A stretch of DNA of 64,000 nucleotides from Plantago elongata (Eukaryota > Streptophyta > Magnoliopsida > Lamiales > Plantaginaceae), in NCBI GenBank assembly GCA_036897095.1, contig JAYMSP010000215.1:1-64000 (forward strand). Direction: 5' to 3'. A program made the position numbers and the translations under genes. Positions 19,305 to 30,814 of the stretch are shown here, piece by piece (position 1 is the first letter of the stretch; each line of letters opens with the position of its first letter). The notes below the pieces were generated by a model, which did not search any database, had not been told where the DNA came from, and worked only from the letters and a program-made list of their open reading frames with translations.

Positions 19305-20324
19305 TCATCTTCGCCTTTGCCTTATGTTCCTCCTTCTCGCGAGCAAGCTCCAACTTTTGTTTTTCAACTTCAAGGAATTGGGGATAATTCTCATTGAAGA
19401 GTTACCGGAACTGACATTCTTAGCCAACTTCTTGACATTGTCACGACTAATGGGCCGTTTGATACTTGTCACACTGTCATAACCCCGGTTTCGCTTACTT
19501 CCACTACTGCCACCTGCACCTGCTGATTCCATTGGTTAACCACCTACATCAACATCGTCATCCTGAAACCCATCCTCCCCAGTTGGTACCCACTTCTTCA
19601 TGGTTTCCTCTAAGTTCATCTTGAGTTCACACTCTGGGTATGCTTTCATGGCATCCACTGTTTGAACGGCGTGAATAAGTTTTGGTGCTTTGATTTCTCC
19701 TTGTATAGTTCTTGGGCAGTGTCTCGCACATCGGACTCACTATAGCCACTCCGATTGACGACCATGACAGTAGCATGCTCCACACAAATCAACCAATGAT
19801 TTATGTCATCTCTTAGCCGCCCCCATCTTCTACGAAGCGAATCATGAGAACAGAATTTATCCATCCCGATCATCATTCATACCCTCTTAATATCCTCATA
19901 CTTCTCCGCAACAAGACGGAACAATTTACAATACTTCTGATCTGTTCCAACAATAACATTTTGACTAACCTCCATGTAGGCTGAGATGAGCCCAAAATCC
20001 TCACTCTCGTTGTATGGGTTGTTCCGTACGGTTGTTGTGTTGGTTGCCGCTCCTCCGGATCGGTTGTTTTTCCAGCTGCGTCTCCATCACGACCTCCTCT
20101 CCCGGTGTTTGTGAAACCATTGGTGTTTCAGAGGATGGAGATTGGTAATTTTGAGTGTAGGGATCTTGGTAGGAGCTTTGGAACAAAGGTCGAACGACAC
20201 TCGTTTTGGAACTTGGTTGGGGTGGGAAAGCCGTGTTTTCGAAGTGAGCTTGCATGTACTCATGGTATTTGTTGGGTTTGTTTTGTTTCAACCACTGAAA
20301 ATACTCCCCGTCCATCTCGACCAC
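19305..20324 (-). pseudogene. Accessory ORF of PIF/Harbinger (Myb/NAM-associated type), broken
   Basis: Pieces on the minus strand run from MVEMDGEYFQWLKQN (20324) through a Gln/Ser/Pro-rich linker to a block around 19980-19870. A DKFCSHDSLRRRWGRLRDDI region with VMVVNRSGYSESDV and FTPFKQWMP (19876-19646) follows, then a Lys-rich C-terminus (19532-19305). This matches the trihelix/Myb-like DNA-binding protein that PIF/Harbinger elements carry, with its NAM-associated C-terminal domain. In family members it helps the transposase bind and enter the nucleus. Frame changes separate the pieces. Confidence 0.7.
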
Positions 20325-20401
20325 TGAGGCTGGTCTAATGCATTCATCTCGTCAACACTAACTCTCATCGACTAACTTATAGTGCATTTACCCATAATAA
20401 A

Positions 20402-20462
20402 GATTTTTTTTAAACGGTTAAAGGTGACTTGAATCTCCGACTTATTAATTGGTGGTGAAAAT
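20402..20462 (-). mobile_element. SINE copy C, 5'-truncated
   Basis: On the minus strand: a TCACCACCAATTAATAAGTC region, a degenerate B-box (GGAGATTCAAGTCACC), then TTTAACCGTTT and an A-run. The A-box part is absent. It lies just outside the PIF/Harbinger element. Confidence 0.6.
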
Positions 20463-22211
20463 ATAACATCATGATTTTATACAAGAGGATTAATAACAAA
20501 TGAAATCATAATGAAACACCTTGAAAGGAGTGGCGTTGTTATTATAGTACGTATTCTATGTAGTAGTGGTAGTATTACTCATTTAATGCATTAGTCCAAG
20601 TTTGAAAGGTAGGTGAACTGGAGATGAATTATATTCACATGATCTTTTTCAAACGTAGCGCACCCTGTCTGTCACATTTTCATTTTAATCGGCTATTTGC
20701 TACTAATATACTCATTTTACTTTATATTCAATCGGCTATTTGGTATTCACATGAACTGGACTACGTACTTCTTTTACTACTTCGATGATATTTAGAGACT
20801 TGTCAACGCTTCCATGTCGTCCTTTGTTATTTTACATCATCGTTCAGTTGACTGGCGTCTGATCAAATTACCAAATTGTTGGGTTGACTTTCATAGATCC
20901 GTTCAAATCATAAATTCTCATTTGATTGTTTTCAAGTTTAACCACCGTCTTAAATTTTGGAGAGACTAAAGTTCAAATTATATAAGTTACTTAAATATTT
21001 TATATCTATAATTTAAGATATTCTTTTTGAAGTTTAAGATGGCTTTACGAAGAAAATTTAAAATGAAAAGGTACTAAAAAGCTTTATACTTTAACTGAAA
21101 GTTCAGATCACCTCCGTATAATTATATTTTATGCTACAATTTAGTTCAGTTCAGTTGCATTCAGTTCAATAAAGAAAAATTACATTTGAAGAAAACGTAA
21201 CCTAAATAACTCAAGAAAATAAGTTGTAATTGTAGATTATATGCTTAATTCGATATCGTTCTTGTTATAACTTACAATGCACCTATTACTTATAAATTGT
21301 ATGCAACTCACATGAAATATTATCGGAGCCACTGATAATTCTGGCCTTATAGATCAATATTAAATTATTCGTATAGTCTAATCACATTACAATCGTACTA
21401 TTATAATAAATCAATTACATTACATTAAATTATTCGCATATTCTCATCACTCATCAACTAAATCCATTACAAGTCTAACATACACTAGAACACAAACCAG
21501 CTTCGGTGGGAATTGAACCCATGACCTTCGGTGAGGGCGGATCTTCTTCTCCGATCAAGGTAGTGAGGGTGGATCGGTGTGGTGGTGACTGCCAGTGAGG
21601 GCGGATCTTCTTCTCCGATATGCATCTTCTCTGCTCCTTCTCCGTCGTTCTTCTTCGTCTTCTTTTACAATCTTCTTTGTTATTCTTCTCTGATATGTTT
21701 CTTCTTCATTCGTCTTCTTCTTCGAGATTCCATTGATAGGAGTTTGAACAAAAAATTAAGATCTTCCATTGATTTATTGTCGCAAGGACTGAAATAAAAG
21801 TTATAAAAACTAGAAACCCTTGTAATTGAGAATTTTATAGACCTAATTGCATAATTCAAAACGTTTGGGGACTAAATTGAATTCTTGAAATTTCGATGGG
21901 TGATATTCAAAGCAAAAAAGTTGAATGGTGATAATTTGTTTCGTTCTAGGACTTGAGTTGTAAATAGGTTGTTTGGTCCATTTCAAAATCTAATAATTCA
22001 ATGAGGGTGTGAAAGTAGCTTTTAACTCATTTAATTAATCTAATAATTAATTGCAATTAAAGTTATCGATGAGGACTTACATGTTATTCATTAACTAACG
22101 AGCATCCATGTGTAATAATAAAATCTAAAATGGGGCCAGATGTAACTTACTTTTCTTTTTAAATACTAGAAAATATCATATTGTATACTCATCAGGCGTT
22201 GGTACACTCAC
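20463..22211. other. AT-rich intergenic DNA, no gene seen
   Basis: The only open frame of note (21579-21797) is low-complexity Ser/Phe sequence from CTT-rich DNA and shows no domain. Two structured spots are a 25-bp direct repeat at 21531 and 21595 and a tRNA B-box-like GGTTCAATTCCC on the minus strand at about 21510. Confidence 0.5.
21531..21619. repeat. 25-bp direct repeat beside a tRNA-like B-box
   Basis: GTGAGGGCGGATCTTCTTCT plus CCGAT occurs at 21531-21555 and again at 21595-21619, exactly, with 39 bp between. Immediately upstream (about 21500-21525) the minus strand reads GTCATGGGTTCAATTCCCAC, which resembles a pol III B-box. A decayed second tRNA-related SINE is possible, but no A-box was found. 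Confidence 0.5.
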
Positions 22212-22223
22212 TTTCTTTATAGT

Positions 22224-22316
22224 TTTTTTTAACCGGTTAAAGTGTGACTCAAACTCCCGACCCATTAATTAGAGGTGAAGTGTTTTATCAACTGAGATGC
22301 GCTTCATTGTCTTCAA
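22224..22316 (-). mobile_element. tRNA-derived SINE, copy D (full length)
   Basis: The 93-bp body is flanked by a perfect 12-bp target-site duplication, TTTCTTTATAGT, at 22212-22223 and 22317-22328. On the minus strand it reads GAAGCGCATCTCAGTTGATA (A-box region), a B-box GGGAGTTTGAGTCAC, and AACCGGTT followed by A. The intact duplication suggests this is one of the younger insertions of the family here. Confidence 0.85.
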
Positions 22317-22328
22317 TTTCTTTATAGT

Positions 22329-24872
22329 AATTTTCCTATTTATTTCCTAAATCAAATCAGGTTAGGTCACTAAAAGAAGGGGCAATTCATGTTTAGTATT
22401 AATTTAGTACTTTTAGTTAATACTTAACAGCATTAAATCACTGTCATACACTATCACATTGCAAAGTCTAATCTAATTAAGATGGGGAGAGCAATATGTA
22501 GTTATATAAACTGGTACTTGTACGTACCAAAAATAGGTAAATGGAGTTTATTAGCTCCAGATTAAAGTAACATGATGGCTTCATTTAATTGTGTAGTAGT
22601 ACTGTCAACTGCTTAGTAGCAGCCAGATCCATATGATTATTATGTCATCAGCTTTGACAATTTTAACGCTACAGAGATCTAATCCACCTGACATGCATGG
22701 AACTATATTTATATACAGTAATAATTAATGTCACTGGAATGATTCACATTGCACTAAAATGATCATTTAAATGAAATCTTATAAATTTTTGTTTGAAATA
22801 AAATTAAAATGAAGTATTTAAAATGTATTTTAGACCAAATAATTGTTTATCGAGTCAAATGAAGATATTTAAATGTTTGATCAATCAACCCCACAATGTT
22901 TCATGTACCTTGTGCACTAATTGGGGTAACCTAATTATTATTAATCTCTAGTGCATATTAAATATGAAATAAGTACTTGTAGACTCGAGACTAAGGATCG
23001 GTTCCACTCAAATCTAATATTTTATATATAAAAAATTCATTCTCAATTTAAAAAGTCAACTTAAATTCTATCTCAATCAGTTAGTTATCAGTTCCTAAGG
23101 AGTCTATAAGGCCACTGACCCACCATTATAATCAACACTTCGCCCATCATTCATGACAACTTGACCTCCTCCAACCTTTCTGCATGTATTGTAGAGGTGT
23201 CAATCGTGTTTTTGGTAAAAGTATGGCAGAGATGTCGATCGTCAAGCAGAATAACGAAGAAGAAGAAATAGATCGAAGAAGAAGAACAAGGAAGAAGAAA
23301 TGGGGGTCTTTAATCAATTTTTTGAAAATGGAATAAGGGATTGTTTGATTTTGTTCCAAGTTAATGTAGCAACTTATTTGATCAATAAAATTTTAAATTA
23401 AAATACCAAAATATAATTTTTTAATTTACGAGTGTTCAAATGAAACAAATACATCTACTAAAGGATATATGCAATTGATCTAAAAAAATGATATGAGACT
23501 GCTTCTCCACGCTTTCATAAAAAAAGAAGTTTTATGTCAAATTGTCAATTCTACTTCTCTTCCTTTATCTCCGCTACAGTTATATCCAATTAATTTATGA
23601 GTCTGTTTTAATTACTTGGTTCCTTGAAAAATGAAACAATTTAGTTTTATGTTTTATATATTTTAAAGAAAAAATATGTAATTTTATTGAAGTTTGTAAT
23701 TAAAAATTAAATTTAAATATTAATTAAGTGAAAAAGTACACATGAGCTTAATAATGTGTGATTTAAAATAAGTTATATAGTGGAAGTTATTCTCATAAAT
23801 TAAAAATTATTTCACTTTACTGTAATATTGAAAGTAGAAAGTTATTTCAATTTGGAGGGAAAGATGGAGTATAACAATTATTTTGAAAAGTGAAAGTTAA
23901 ATCAAATTACTAATAATAATACAAGCCAATAAAATCATCTAAATTTCACGGATTGACACAACTCGGCCCACATACTTTTTTGTAAAATGGAAGAAACAAC
24001 AATGGCAAATTAGAGTACACTAGCAAACTTTGTGGATTTAAAGTTTAAGTTATCTACCAAGAAGCCAACCTCCGAGCTGATCTTTTTTCAAAACTTATAA
24101 GTAAGGAAGAAGCCAAATAATGTATGATTAATTAAAAATTATAAAATGTTTATAAAAAATTTACACTACTGAAAAATATTATACATCGTCGCCATATAAT
24201 TAACTTTTTACAAACAAACAAAATTAAATATACTCTATAAAAATGAATTTTTTGTATTATGCATGATACAAATTAAAATTTAAATGAAATTATTTAATAA
24301 AAAATATTTTATATACAATGAAAAGTACGGATCGAATATGGCTGGAGACACTCACACACTTAGCTCTAAGTGTGCCCCACCCCTACTTTTAAGCTTTAGA
24401 TTTCTGCTAGATCTAGTATTCACATTCCCTTTAAATTTATTGATGTATCCTCTAAGATGATGTTTAAGATTTTGTCGAACACTTCTACATGGCTTTCGGT
24501 ATGTATGTACAAAGAAATTGTGGAGGAAAAGATTAAGGACGTTTTTATCTTTTCTGACGATGCCCTATATCATATTATGTGATAAAGGATTTACTCTTTA
24601 AAAATTTAAAAAACTACTAACAGTCTAGCGTGTATGATATCTTAACAATTTATCATTAAACCCCTTTTAAGACAACTTAGTTAGCATAGTAATAACAATT
24701 AAAATTAAACCTCCTAAAATGAGGAATATATATGGGTCTTTATTTGTACTATGCTTTACCGACATCTCGCGAGTCTTATTATTGTTTGGGGTTGTGGTGT
24801 AAGTTTGACGACGTAACGAGGTTGATGTCATTGAGTATGTAATTGATTTCCACGAGAATTTTATGTATCATA
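22329..24872. other. AT-rich intergenic DNA, no gene seen
   Basis: No coding structure is seen. A segment near 22775-22860 resembles 32290-32400 (blocks GAAATGAAATTGAATTGAAA and TATTTAAAAAGTATTTTA in the latter). A partial copy of the 802-935 repeat lies at 22990-23095. The minus-strand frame 23147-23359 is Ser/Leu low complexity from a GAA-rich tract. Confidence 0.5.
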
Positions 24873-25104
24873 CTCCCTCCGTTTCAGTTGACATTTTCAA
24901 CCGTCCCATCAAACTTTATATGCTATTAAAAAAGAAAGTTATTTCAATATTAATAAATAATAAATAATTTTAACTTTATATAAAAATTACATATTTTACT
25001 ATTAAAAGTATTCTTTTTTCACCTTCTTTATCTTTTATTATTATTTTAACTTTTCGTATAAAATTACACGTCAACTTTAATATATGAAGTTTGATGGGAC
25101 GGAG
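24873..25104. mobile_element. Stowaway-like MITE
   Basis: The left end reads TA|CTCCCTCCGTTTCAGTTGAC, the hallmark terminus of Stowaway (Tc1/mariner) MITEs with a TA target. The right end (about 25085-25104) reads GTTTGATGGGACGGAG, the inverted complement with its last few bases lost. The interior is AT-rich and non-coding. The size of about 230 bp is typical. Confidence 0.7.
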
Positions 25105-26925
25105 CTCATTTGATATTGCAATGTGGTAATTATAATAGGTTAATTGGGACGTTTTTGACTTAATTTGGATCGCTCACCAAACTTTTACTTTCAACTAGTT
25201 TACCTACCCGCCCGGCCTGACCCAGCCCGGTGCTATAGGTAGTGGAGGCGGTTGGTGTAATGAGAATCAGCTGGCCGCCGCAACTGACACCGTCTAAACC
25301 ATTTTGGTTTTCAATAAATTTATAATTCATTCCATCCCCACTTTATTTAATTGATTTTTTAATATATAGATGTATGTTATTCCTCAACTATTAGGAACTT
25401 GCATATTATGAGAATCGAATAAAAGTTGCCTTGATTTGAATGCCACTCGAGCAATAATTTAATTAGTTGGTTAATTAGGACTACAACCTTGGACTGATCG
25501 GCGACTGAGAATGGCCCGAAAGTCCAACTCAAAACCATCTAAATTTCACTTACGGGTGGGCAAAATTTACCCGGACAAAATTGTAAAATGACCCCAAGTG
25601 TGTAGCGAAAATTCAACACACTCAAGAATTTAAACTGAGACCGAATGCTTCCATATATATCGCTCGAGTTTCATTTTTTTAAATAAAAGTAGTTCATTTA
25701 TCTACACATATAAAATACCGTACGCATTGTCAAGGACGTCTTTGGGCCTGCACGGTCAGCCCGACCATGCAGGGCCCACAATTCGTGGGGGCCCAAATTA
25801 TTTTATATTACTTCGTATATAAGGATGGTCCGGTTGTTTTTGTTATGGCGTTGTTCCCAGTAGCAAAAGAAAAAGCCTCTAGTTTCTCTTCTTTTTGAGG
25901 TCTAGTGTTCGACTCATATTTTAATTTAGTTGACTCTTTCTCTCTTTTTTCTTTTTTACATAAGTATGATGTGTACATATAGCATTTTTATTTTATTTAC
26001 ATAACTATAATGTTTACATATAGCATATATTTCTCTTGTCAAATGCAAGAGTATGTCTTTTTGACTTACATATAGTATATATATTTCTCTTATGAAATGC
26101 AAGAGTATGATTTTGTGATAATATATTATACGTTCACTCATTTTAAAATTCATTTTTAATTTTCTTTTACCATCTTCTACGTTGTTTTATACTTCAATAC
26201 AATTTTTCTTCAAAATAATATTTTATTTTGTTATTATTCAAGAGCCACTTCTCTACTACTTGTTCCTCCGGAATATGACACCCTAATCATCATTCTAAAT
26301 GATGGGAGAATCGTTTTAAGCCTAAAACGAAAATTAGCTGCACATCCAAGAACATCCGCCTACCACATTTACTTCTCGATAGATCACTTGAATTTTAACA
26401 TCCACAAAATGTCCCTCACCGTAGTTTCTTTAAGGTTGAGAATAACGCTTCTATATATAATACATTGAACTTGTAATTACGCACATTTATTTATCCGTCT
26501 ATACCATAAGATTTACATTAATTTCCCGTTTACACGAAACTGTGAACAGACAAAAACAAAATTCCACATTCTTGCAAGTATTAAAGAATGCGTGTCATAT
26601 AACAAGTACGTACACATAAGATTTTTCATCTTGTAGCCACATGTCATATCTAACACCATAATTGGCTCTCTCTACCCAACCAATGGACCTGTCTTTTTTA
26701 ATTACTAAATTATTATTAAACCCACGTACAATGTTTTATTTCAAGTCAACTCCTCAACATTTTGGTCCACACCAACTCGAGGAGAGTTACATACTTAAGT
26801 ACCAAGCTAAAATGACGAATGTAATGACTTACTTAACCCTAATAAATCACACATTTAACATTTAAATAATTTCAATATCAGTTTTAAACCTATATCACTC
26901 CCTCCTTACTATATTTATATAAATA
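25105..26925. other. AT-rich intergenic DNA with small repeats
   Basis: No gene seen. Contents noted are a 34-bp near-palindrome at 25744-25777 and a two-copy tandem repeat at 26016-26118. The short frames at 25956-26153 (-) and 26662-26865 (+) show no motif or codon structure. Confidence 0.5.
26016..26118. repeat. Two-copy tandem repeat, ~52-bp unit
   Basis: An ACATATAG(C/T)ATATAT start, TTTCTCTT, and ATGCAAGAGTATG occur in the same order from 26016 and again from 26068. The copies have diverged by several substitutions and small indels. Confidence 0.6.
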
Positions 26926-26927
26926 GA

Positions 26928-27010
26928 CAACGAGGTGCAAATGGTAAGATGCTTCAACTCTAACCAACAAATCGGGGTTTAAATCAACCTTTAACCGTTT
27001 TTAAAAGAAA
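26928..27010 (+). mobile_element. SINE copy E, diverged
   Basis: On the + strand: GAGGTGCAAATGGTAAGATG (A-box region), CTTCAACTCTAACCAACAAA, a decayed B-box CGGGGTTTAAATCAACC, TTTAACCGTTTTT and a short A-rich end. The flanks share an imperfect TATAAATA. This is an old copy of the same family as at 2573 and 22224. Confidence 0.65.
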
Positions 27011-27680
27011 TTATATTTTATAAATATTTAACAAAACTATCCTATCAAGGTTTTAGAAAATATTTTTACTATATACATATTTGTTGTGACATTTGCATGC
27101 AGACAAGCACTAATAACATACAATTGATTAGATCGTTGATCAATTGTTCATAACAAATTGTTAAAATTAATAAGACGATTGACCTATTACCCAGTAATAG
27201 ACCTTAGAAAATATGAATATTAATCAAATTACTTCAATTCATCGTCAAATTTTACTAGAATTACTTATTTTTTCAATTTTTACATCTGGTAAAATATATA
27301 TGTCAATTTTATGGTTGTGTGCCTTTTATCAGATTAGGTGGAAATTAACTTGTCTGATTATATTGAAAGAATTCTATACTCAAAACTAAATATATAATGT
27401 TTATAACTGAATATTATATATTACATTTTATATGTGAGTTCATGTATAAAAAAAATAAATTATTATAAGTTACATATACGTTATCTCCATGAGTTTCAGT
27501 TGAATTGTCCAACTTTATCATTTACCCATTAATGATAGTGAAGTGTAATTCAGTTCGTAAGTCGATTCACCTCCAACTAATAAGTTTGAATGGGAAGGTG
27601 ACCGATTTAGCTTTGAAATGAGTAGTATTACTAAAGATTATAGAGGAGATAAATTTAAAATTTTGCAAGTTTAGGTTCCC

Positions 27681-27728
27681 ACCTAACCCCGTGCATTACA
27701 ATCATCATCCACCATCCTCTATATAATC
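27681..27728 (+). promoter_or_regulatory. C4H core promoter: AC-III-type element and TATA box
   Basis: ACCTAAC at 27681-27687 matches the AC-III element bound by R2R3-MYB regulators of phenylpropanoid genes. CTATATAATC at 27719-27728 is a good TATA box about 32 bp downstream. The start codon follows about 90 bp after the TATA box. The match is by sequence and position; function is inferred from the gene family. Confidence 0.6.
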
Positions 27729-27813
27729 CATTCCCACTTCACCAAAACAAACCAACTCAAAATACCAAACCACCACACTCCATTTCTCCATCTGTTTATT
27801 CGTCTGATCACTG

Positions 27814-30800
27814 ATGATGGATCTGATCCTCCTGGAAAAGGCCCTTCTGGGCCTCTTCGCCGCGATCATAACCGCAACCGTCATCTCAAAACTCCGTGGC
27901 AAGAAATTCAACCTCCCTCCTGGTCCAATGCCAGTGCCAATCTTCGGCAACTGGCTCCAAGTAGGTGATGATCTCAACCACCGGAACCTTCTCGAATACG
28001 CCAAGCGCTACGGCGACATCTTCCTCCTCCGTATGGGCGTCCGTAACCTCGCCGTCGTCTCCACCCCTGAGCTCGCCAAGGAGGTCTTGCACACTCAGGG
28101 TGTCGAGTTCGGGTCAAGGACCAGGAACGTTGTCTTGGATATTTTTACCGGAAAGGGTCAGGATATGGTGTTCACTGTCTATGGTGAGCACTGGAGGAAG
28201 ATGCGTCGGATCATGACCGTCCCTTTTTTCACTAACAAGGTCTGTTTTTTCATCGAATTTCGTTCATTTTGTCATTCAATTGGGGAAATTGGGGGTTTGT
28301 TTGTTGCAAGGGAATTGTTTGCTGCATATGTTTAGGAGCTAAATGTGGATCTGTTCCGGTTTTCATTACCATTTTTGTCATTCAACTACATAAAAATTGA
28401 ATCTTTTCAAAAGCCCTGTTATTCGAATATTTGATCTGTTAAATCGAGCTTCTGAGGAATCACAATCAGGATGTTGTTAAACAAAATTGGGACTTGGTAT
28501 ATTAATTATTGGGTTAATTTTGCTAGTAGCTATCAATTTCCATATAACAAGAATTTGAGGAATATTGTTTTGAGTTAGATTTTAGATTGTAGTGTGTATT
28601 GTGTAAAAGTGAATTGCGGAGTTGGTGGTTTGTAGATGTGAAACAATTTGATATGTATACTGATGGTGATTGAATTGAAGCAATTTGCATACTAAGTCCA
28701 GATAAGAGTTAGTTTGTTGGACAAATTCTTGATTTTGGTAAAATGAATCGGAAATAAGGCGAAAGTAGTAGGTTAGCAAGTGTCCAGATGTTGAGAGGCA
28801 TATCATTAGCATTATCTAATGTAAAGTTTTACACCAGGTTGTGCAAAACAATCATGCCGGATGGGAATTTGAGGCTGCAGCAGTGGTGGAAGATGTGAAG
28901 AAGAACCCGGAAGCGGAGACTAGTGGAATCGTGCTAAGGAGGAGGTTGCAGCTGATGATGTACAATAACATGTACAGGATCATGTTCGACAGCAGATTTG
29001 AGAGTGAAGATGATCCTTTGTATGTGAAGTTGAGGGCTTTGAATGCTCAGAGGAGTATCTTGAACCAGAGCTTTGAGTACAACTATGGTGACTTTATCCC
29101 CATCTTGAGGCCTTTCTTGAGAGGCTACCTCAAGAAGTGTAAGGATGTTAAGGACAGGAGGTTGCAACTATTCAAGGACTACTTCGTTGATGAGAGGAAG
29201 TAAGTCCAACTCCGTTTTTATCTTCTTTGCGCCTGTTTACAAGCATTTATGTTACCCCATAGCTGATTTTGAATATCCTTTTCATGTTAAACAGGAAGAT
29301 TGCTACCACAAAGCCAGTCAAGGATGATTCGTTGAAATGTGCAATCGATCACATGTTCGATGCTCAAGCAAAGGGGGAGATTAACGAGGACAATGTTCTT
29401 TACATTGTTGAGAACATCAATGTTGCTGGTATGTTGCGTTTCTTCCTATCCTTTTTCTAGAGATGAGCACTGTTGGATTGGCATGATGCTTTGAATTGGT
29501 GAAGGTTGCTTAATTGAATTGTATTAGTAGTTGCTAGAATGCACGTAATTTCGGCTAGCTAATTGACAGAAAAGAGCTTTTGCCATTAAGTAGAACAGGA
29601 CACACTACATCCTCAAAAATCTTATAAATTTTCGGCTTTTTTATGATACGCATCTTGAAACAGAGTTCACACATCTTACATGATGCTGACAAGTTTTTTC
29701 CATTAAATCAAGCTGGGAAAAAAGATTCAATTTAGACTTGTAAATTTCATGCATTTTAGATGAGCTATCACACCAAATAAGTTACTAATAGATTCAAGAA
29801 AGCCACGGAATAAGGAGATGATGATGATGATGATGAGAAATAGGTTTGGTGAGAAAATGACATTTATCTACAACCTTTCAAATCTATAACGCTCAAATGT
29901 CAATAGTTTATTATTTATTATGTCAAGGGGAGTTGGTAGCCATTACCTTGGTGGGTAGTATCAATGGCCGCCATTTGAGCACGTCTTAGTCAAACTTTTG
30001 AGACATGAATATAATTGTTTTCACTCATTCTGATCTGAGTATGGGTAGTGGAATGATTTTGAAAATTCTTGTATATTGTGTGTCCTCAACAATAAACATT
30101 CACTAGTTGCTGCAAGTTGAACAACCCATTAGGATATCATTTCTAAAAATCTCTGTTTAATTGTACACTTGGGATGATTATATATGGACTAATATATACT
30201 GTTTCTTTTGGGCAGCTATTGAAACAACTCTATGGTCTATTGAATGGGGTGTTGCGGAATTAGTCAACCATCCCGAAATTCAGAACAAGCTTAGACATGA
30301 GCTAGACACTGTGCTAGGACCGGGTGTACAAGTAACCGAGCCTGAATTGTCAAAGCTCCCATACCTTCAAGCCGTGATCAAGGAAACTCTTCGTCTGCGT
30401 ATGGCAATCCCTCTATTGGTTCCCCACATGAACCTCCACGATGCAAAGCTCGGTGGCTTTGACATTCCAGCAGAAAGTAAGATTTTAGTTAACGCATGGT
30501 ATCTGGCTAACAACCCAGAGCAATGGAAGAAGCCTGAGGAGTTCAGGCCTGAGCGGTTCATGGAAGAGGAGTCTAAGGTTGAGGCGAATGGAAACGACTT
30601 CAGGTACCTTCCATTTGGTGTGGGCCGTAGGAGCTGTCCTGGAATCATTCTTGCGATGCCAATTCTTGGTATTACTCTGGGACGATTGGTCCAGAACTTT
30701 GAGATGTTGCCTCCTCCTGGACAGTCGAAACTCGATACTACAGAAAAGGCTGGGCAATTCAGTCTGCACATTGCCAATCACTCGACTATTGTGATGAAGC

Positions 30801-30814
30801 CAAGATCATTTTGA
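27814..30814 (+). CDS. C4H: trans-Cinnamate 4-monooxygenase (C4H, CYP73A)
   Basis: Four exons, 27814-28239, 28838-29199, 29295-29428 and 30216-30814, close in frame. From the second ATG (27817, better Kozak context and the family's MDL start) the protein has 505 residues, the family's usual length. It is an ER-anchored P450 that hydroxylates cinnamate to p-coumarate, the second step of the phenylpropanoid pathway. Seen are an N-terminal membrane anchor (to about residue 25), the PPGP hinge (34-37), AAIETT of the I helix (306-311), ETLR of the K helix (363-366), a RPERF block, and the haem loop [10 protein letters not shown] with Cys447. The N-terminus [14 protein letters not shown] is of class I type. 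The last two introns sit at the conserved C4H positions. The first intron (28240-28837, after FFTNK, phase 0) is additional to the three-exon layout I know from Arabidopsis. No lesion is visible, so the gene should be functional. Confidence 0.96.

Larger units (their letters stand above)
17217..20345 (-). mobile_element. Decayed PIF/Harbinger DNA transposon with both ORFs
   Basis: Read on the minus strand, the element carries a NAM/Myb-like accessory ORF (about 20324-19305), a repeat-rich spacer, and then a HARBI1-type transposase (about 18800-17456). This is the two-gene layout usual for plant PIF/Harbinger elements. Beyond the transposase lies an AT-rich subterminal segment (17220-17330) that is also found in the element at 56.4-57.0 kb. 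I could not identify intact terminal inverted repeats or a TTA/TAA target duplication. The 3' end appears lost where it meets the fragment at 16790-17216, and the 5' end fades before the SINE at 20402. Both ORFs are frameshifted, so the copy is not autonomous. Confidence 0.8.

Noticed and set aside
21579-21797. 72-codon + frame (and 23147-23359 minus)
   Set aside because: Composition comes from CTT/GAA-rich DNA; no motif, no homologous layout.
26016-26118. CRISPR-like or regulatory repeat array
   Set aside because: Only two diverged units without spacers in plant nuclear DNA; a simple tandem duplication.
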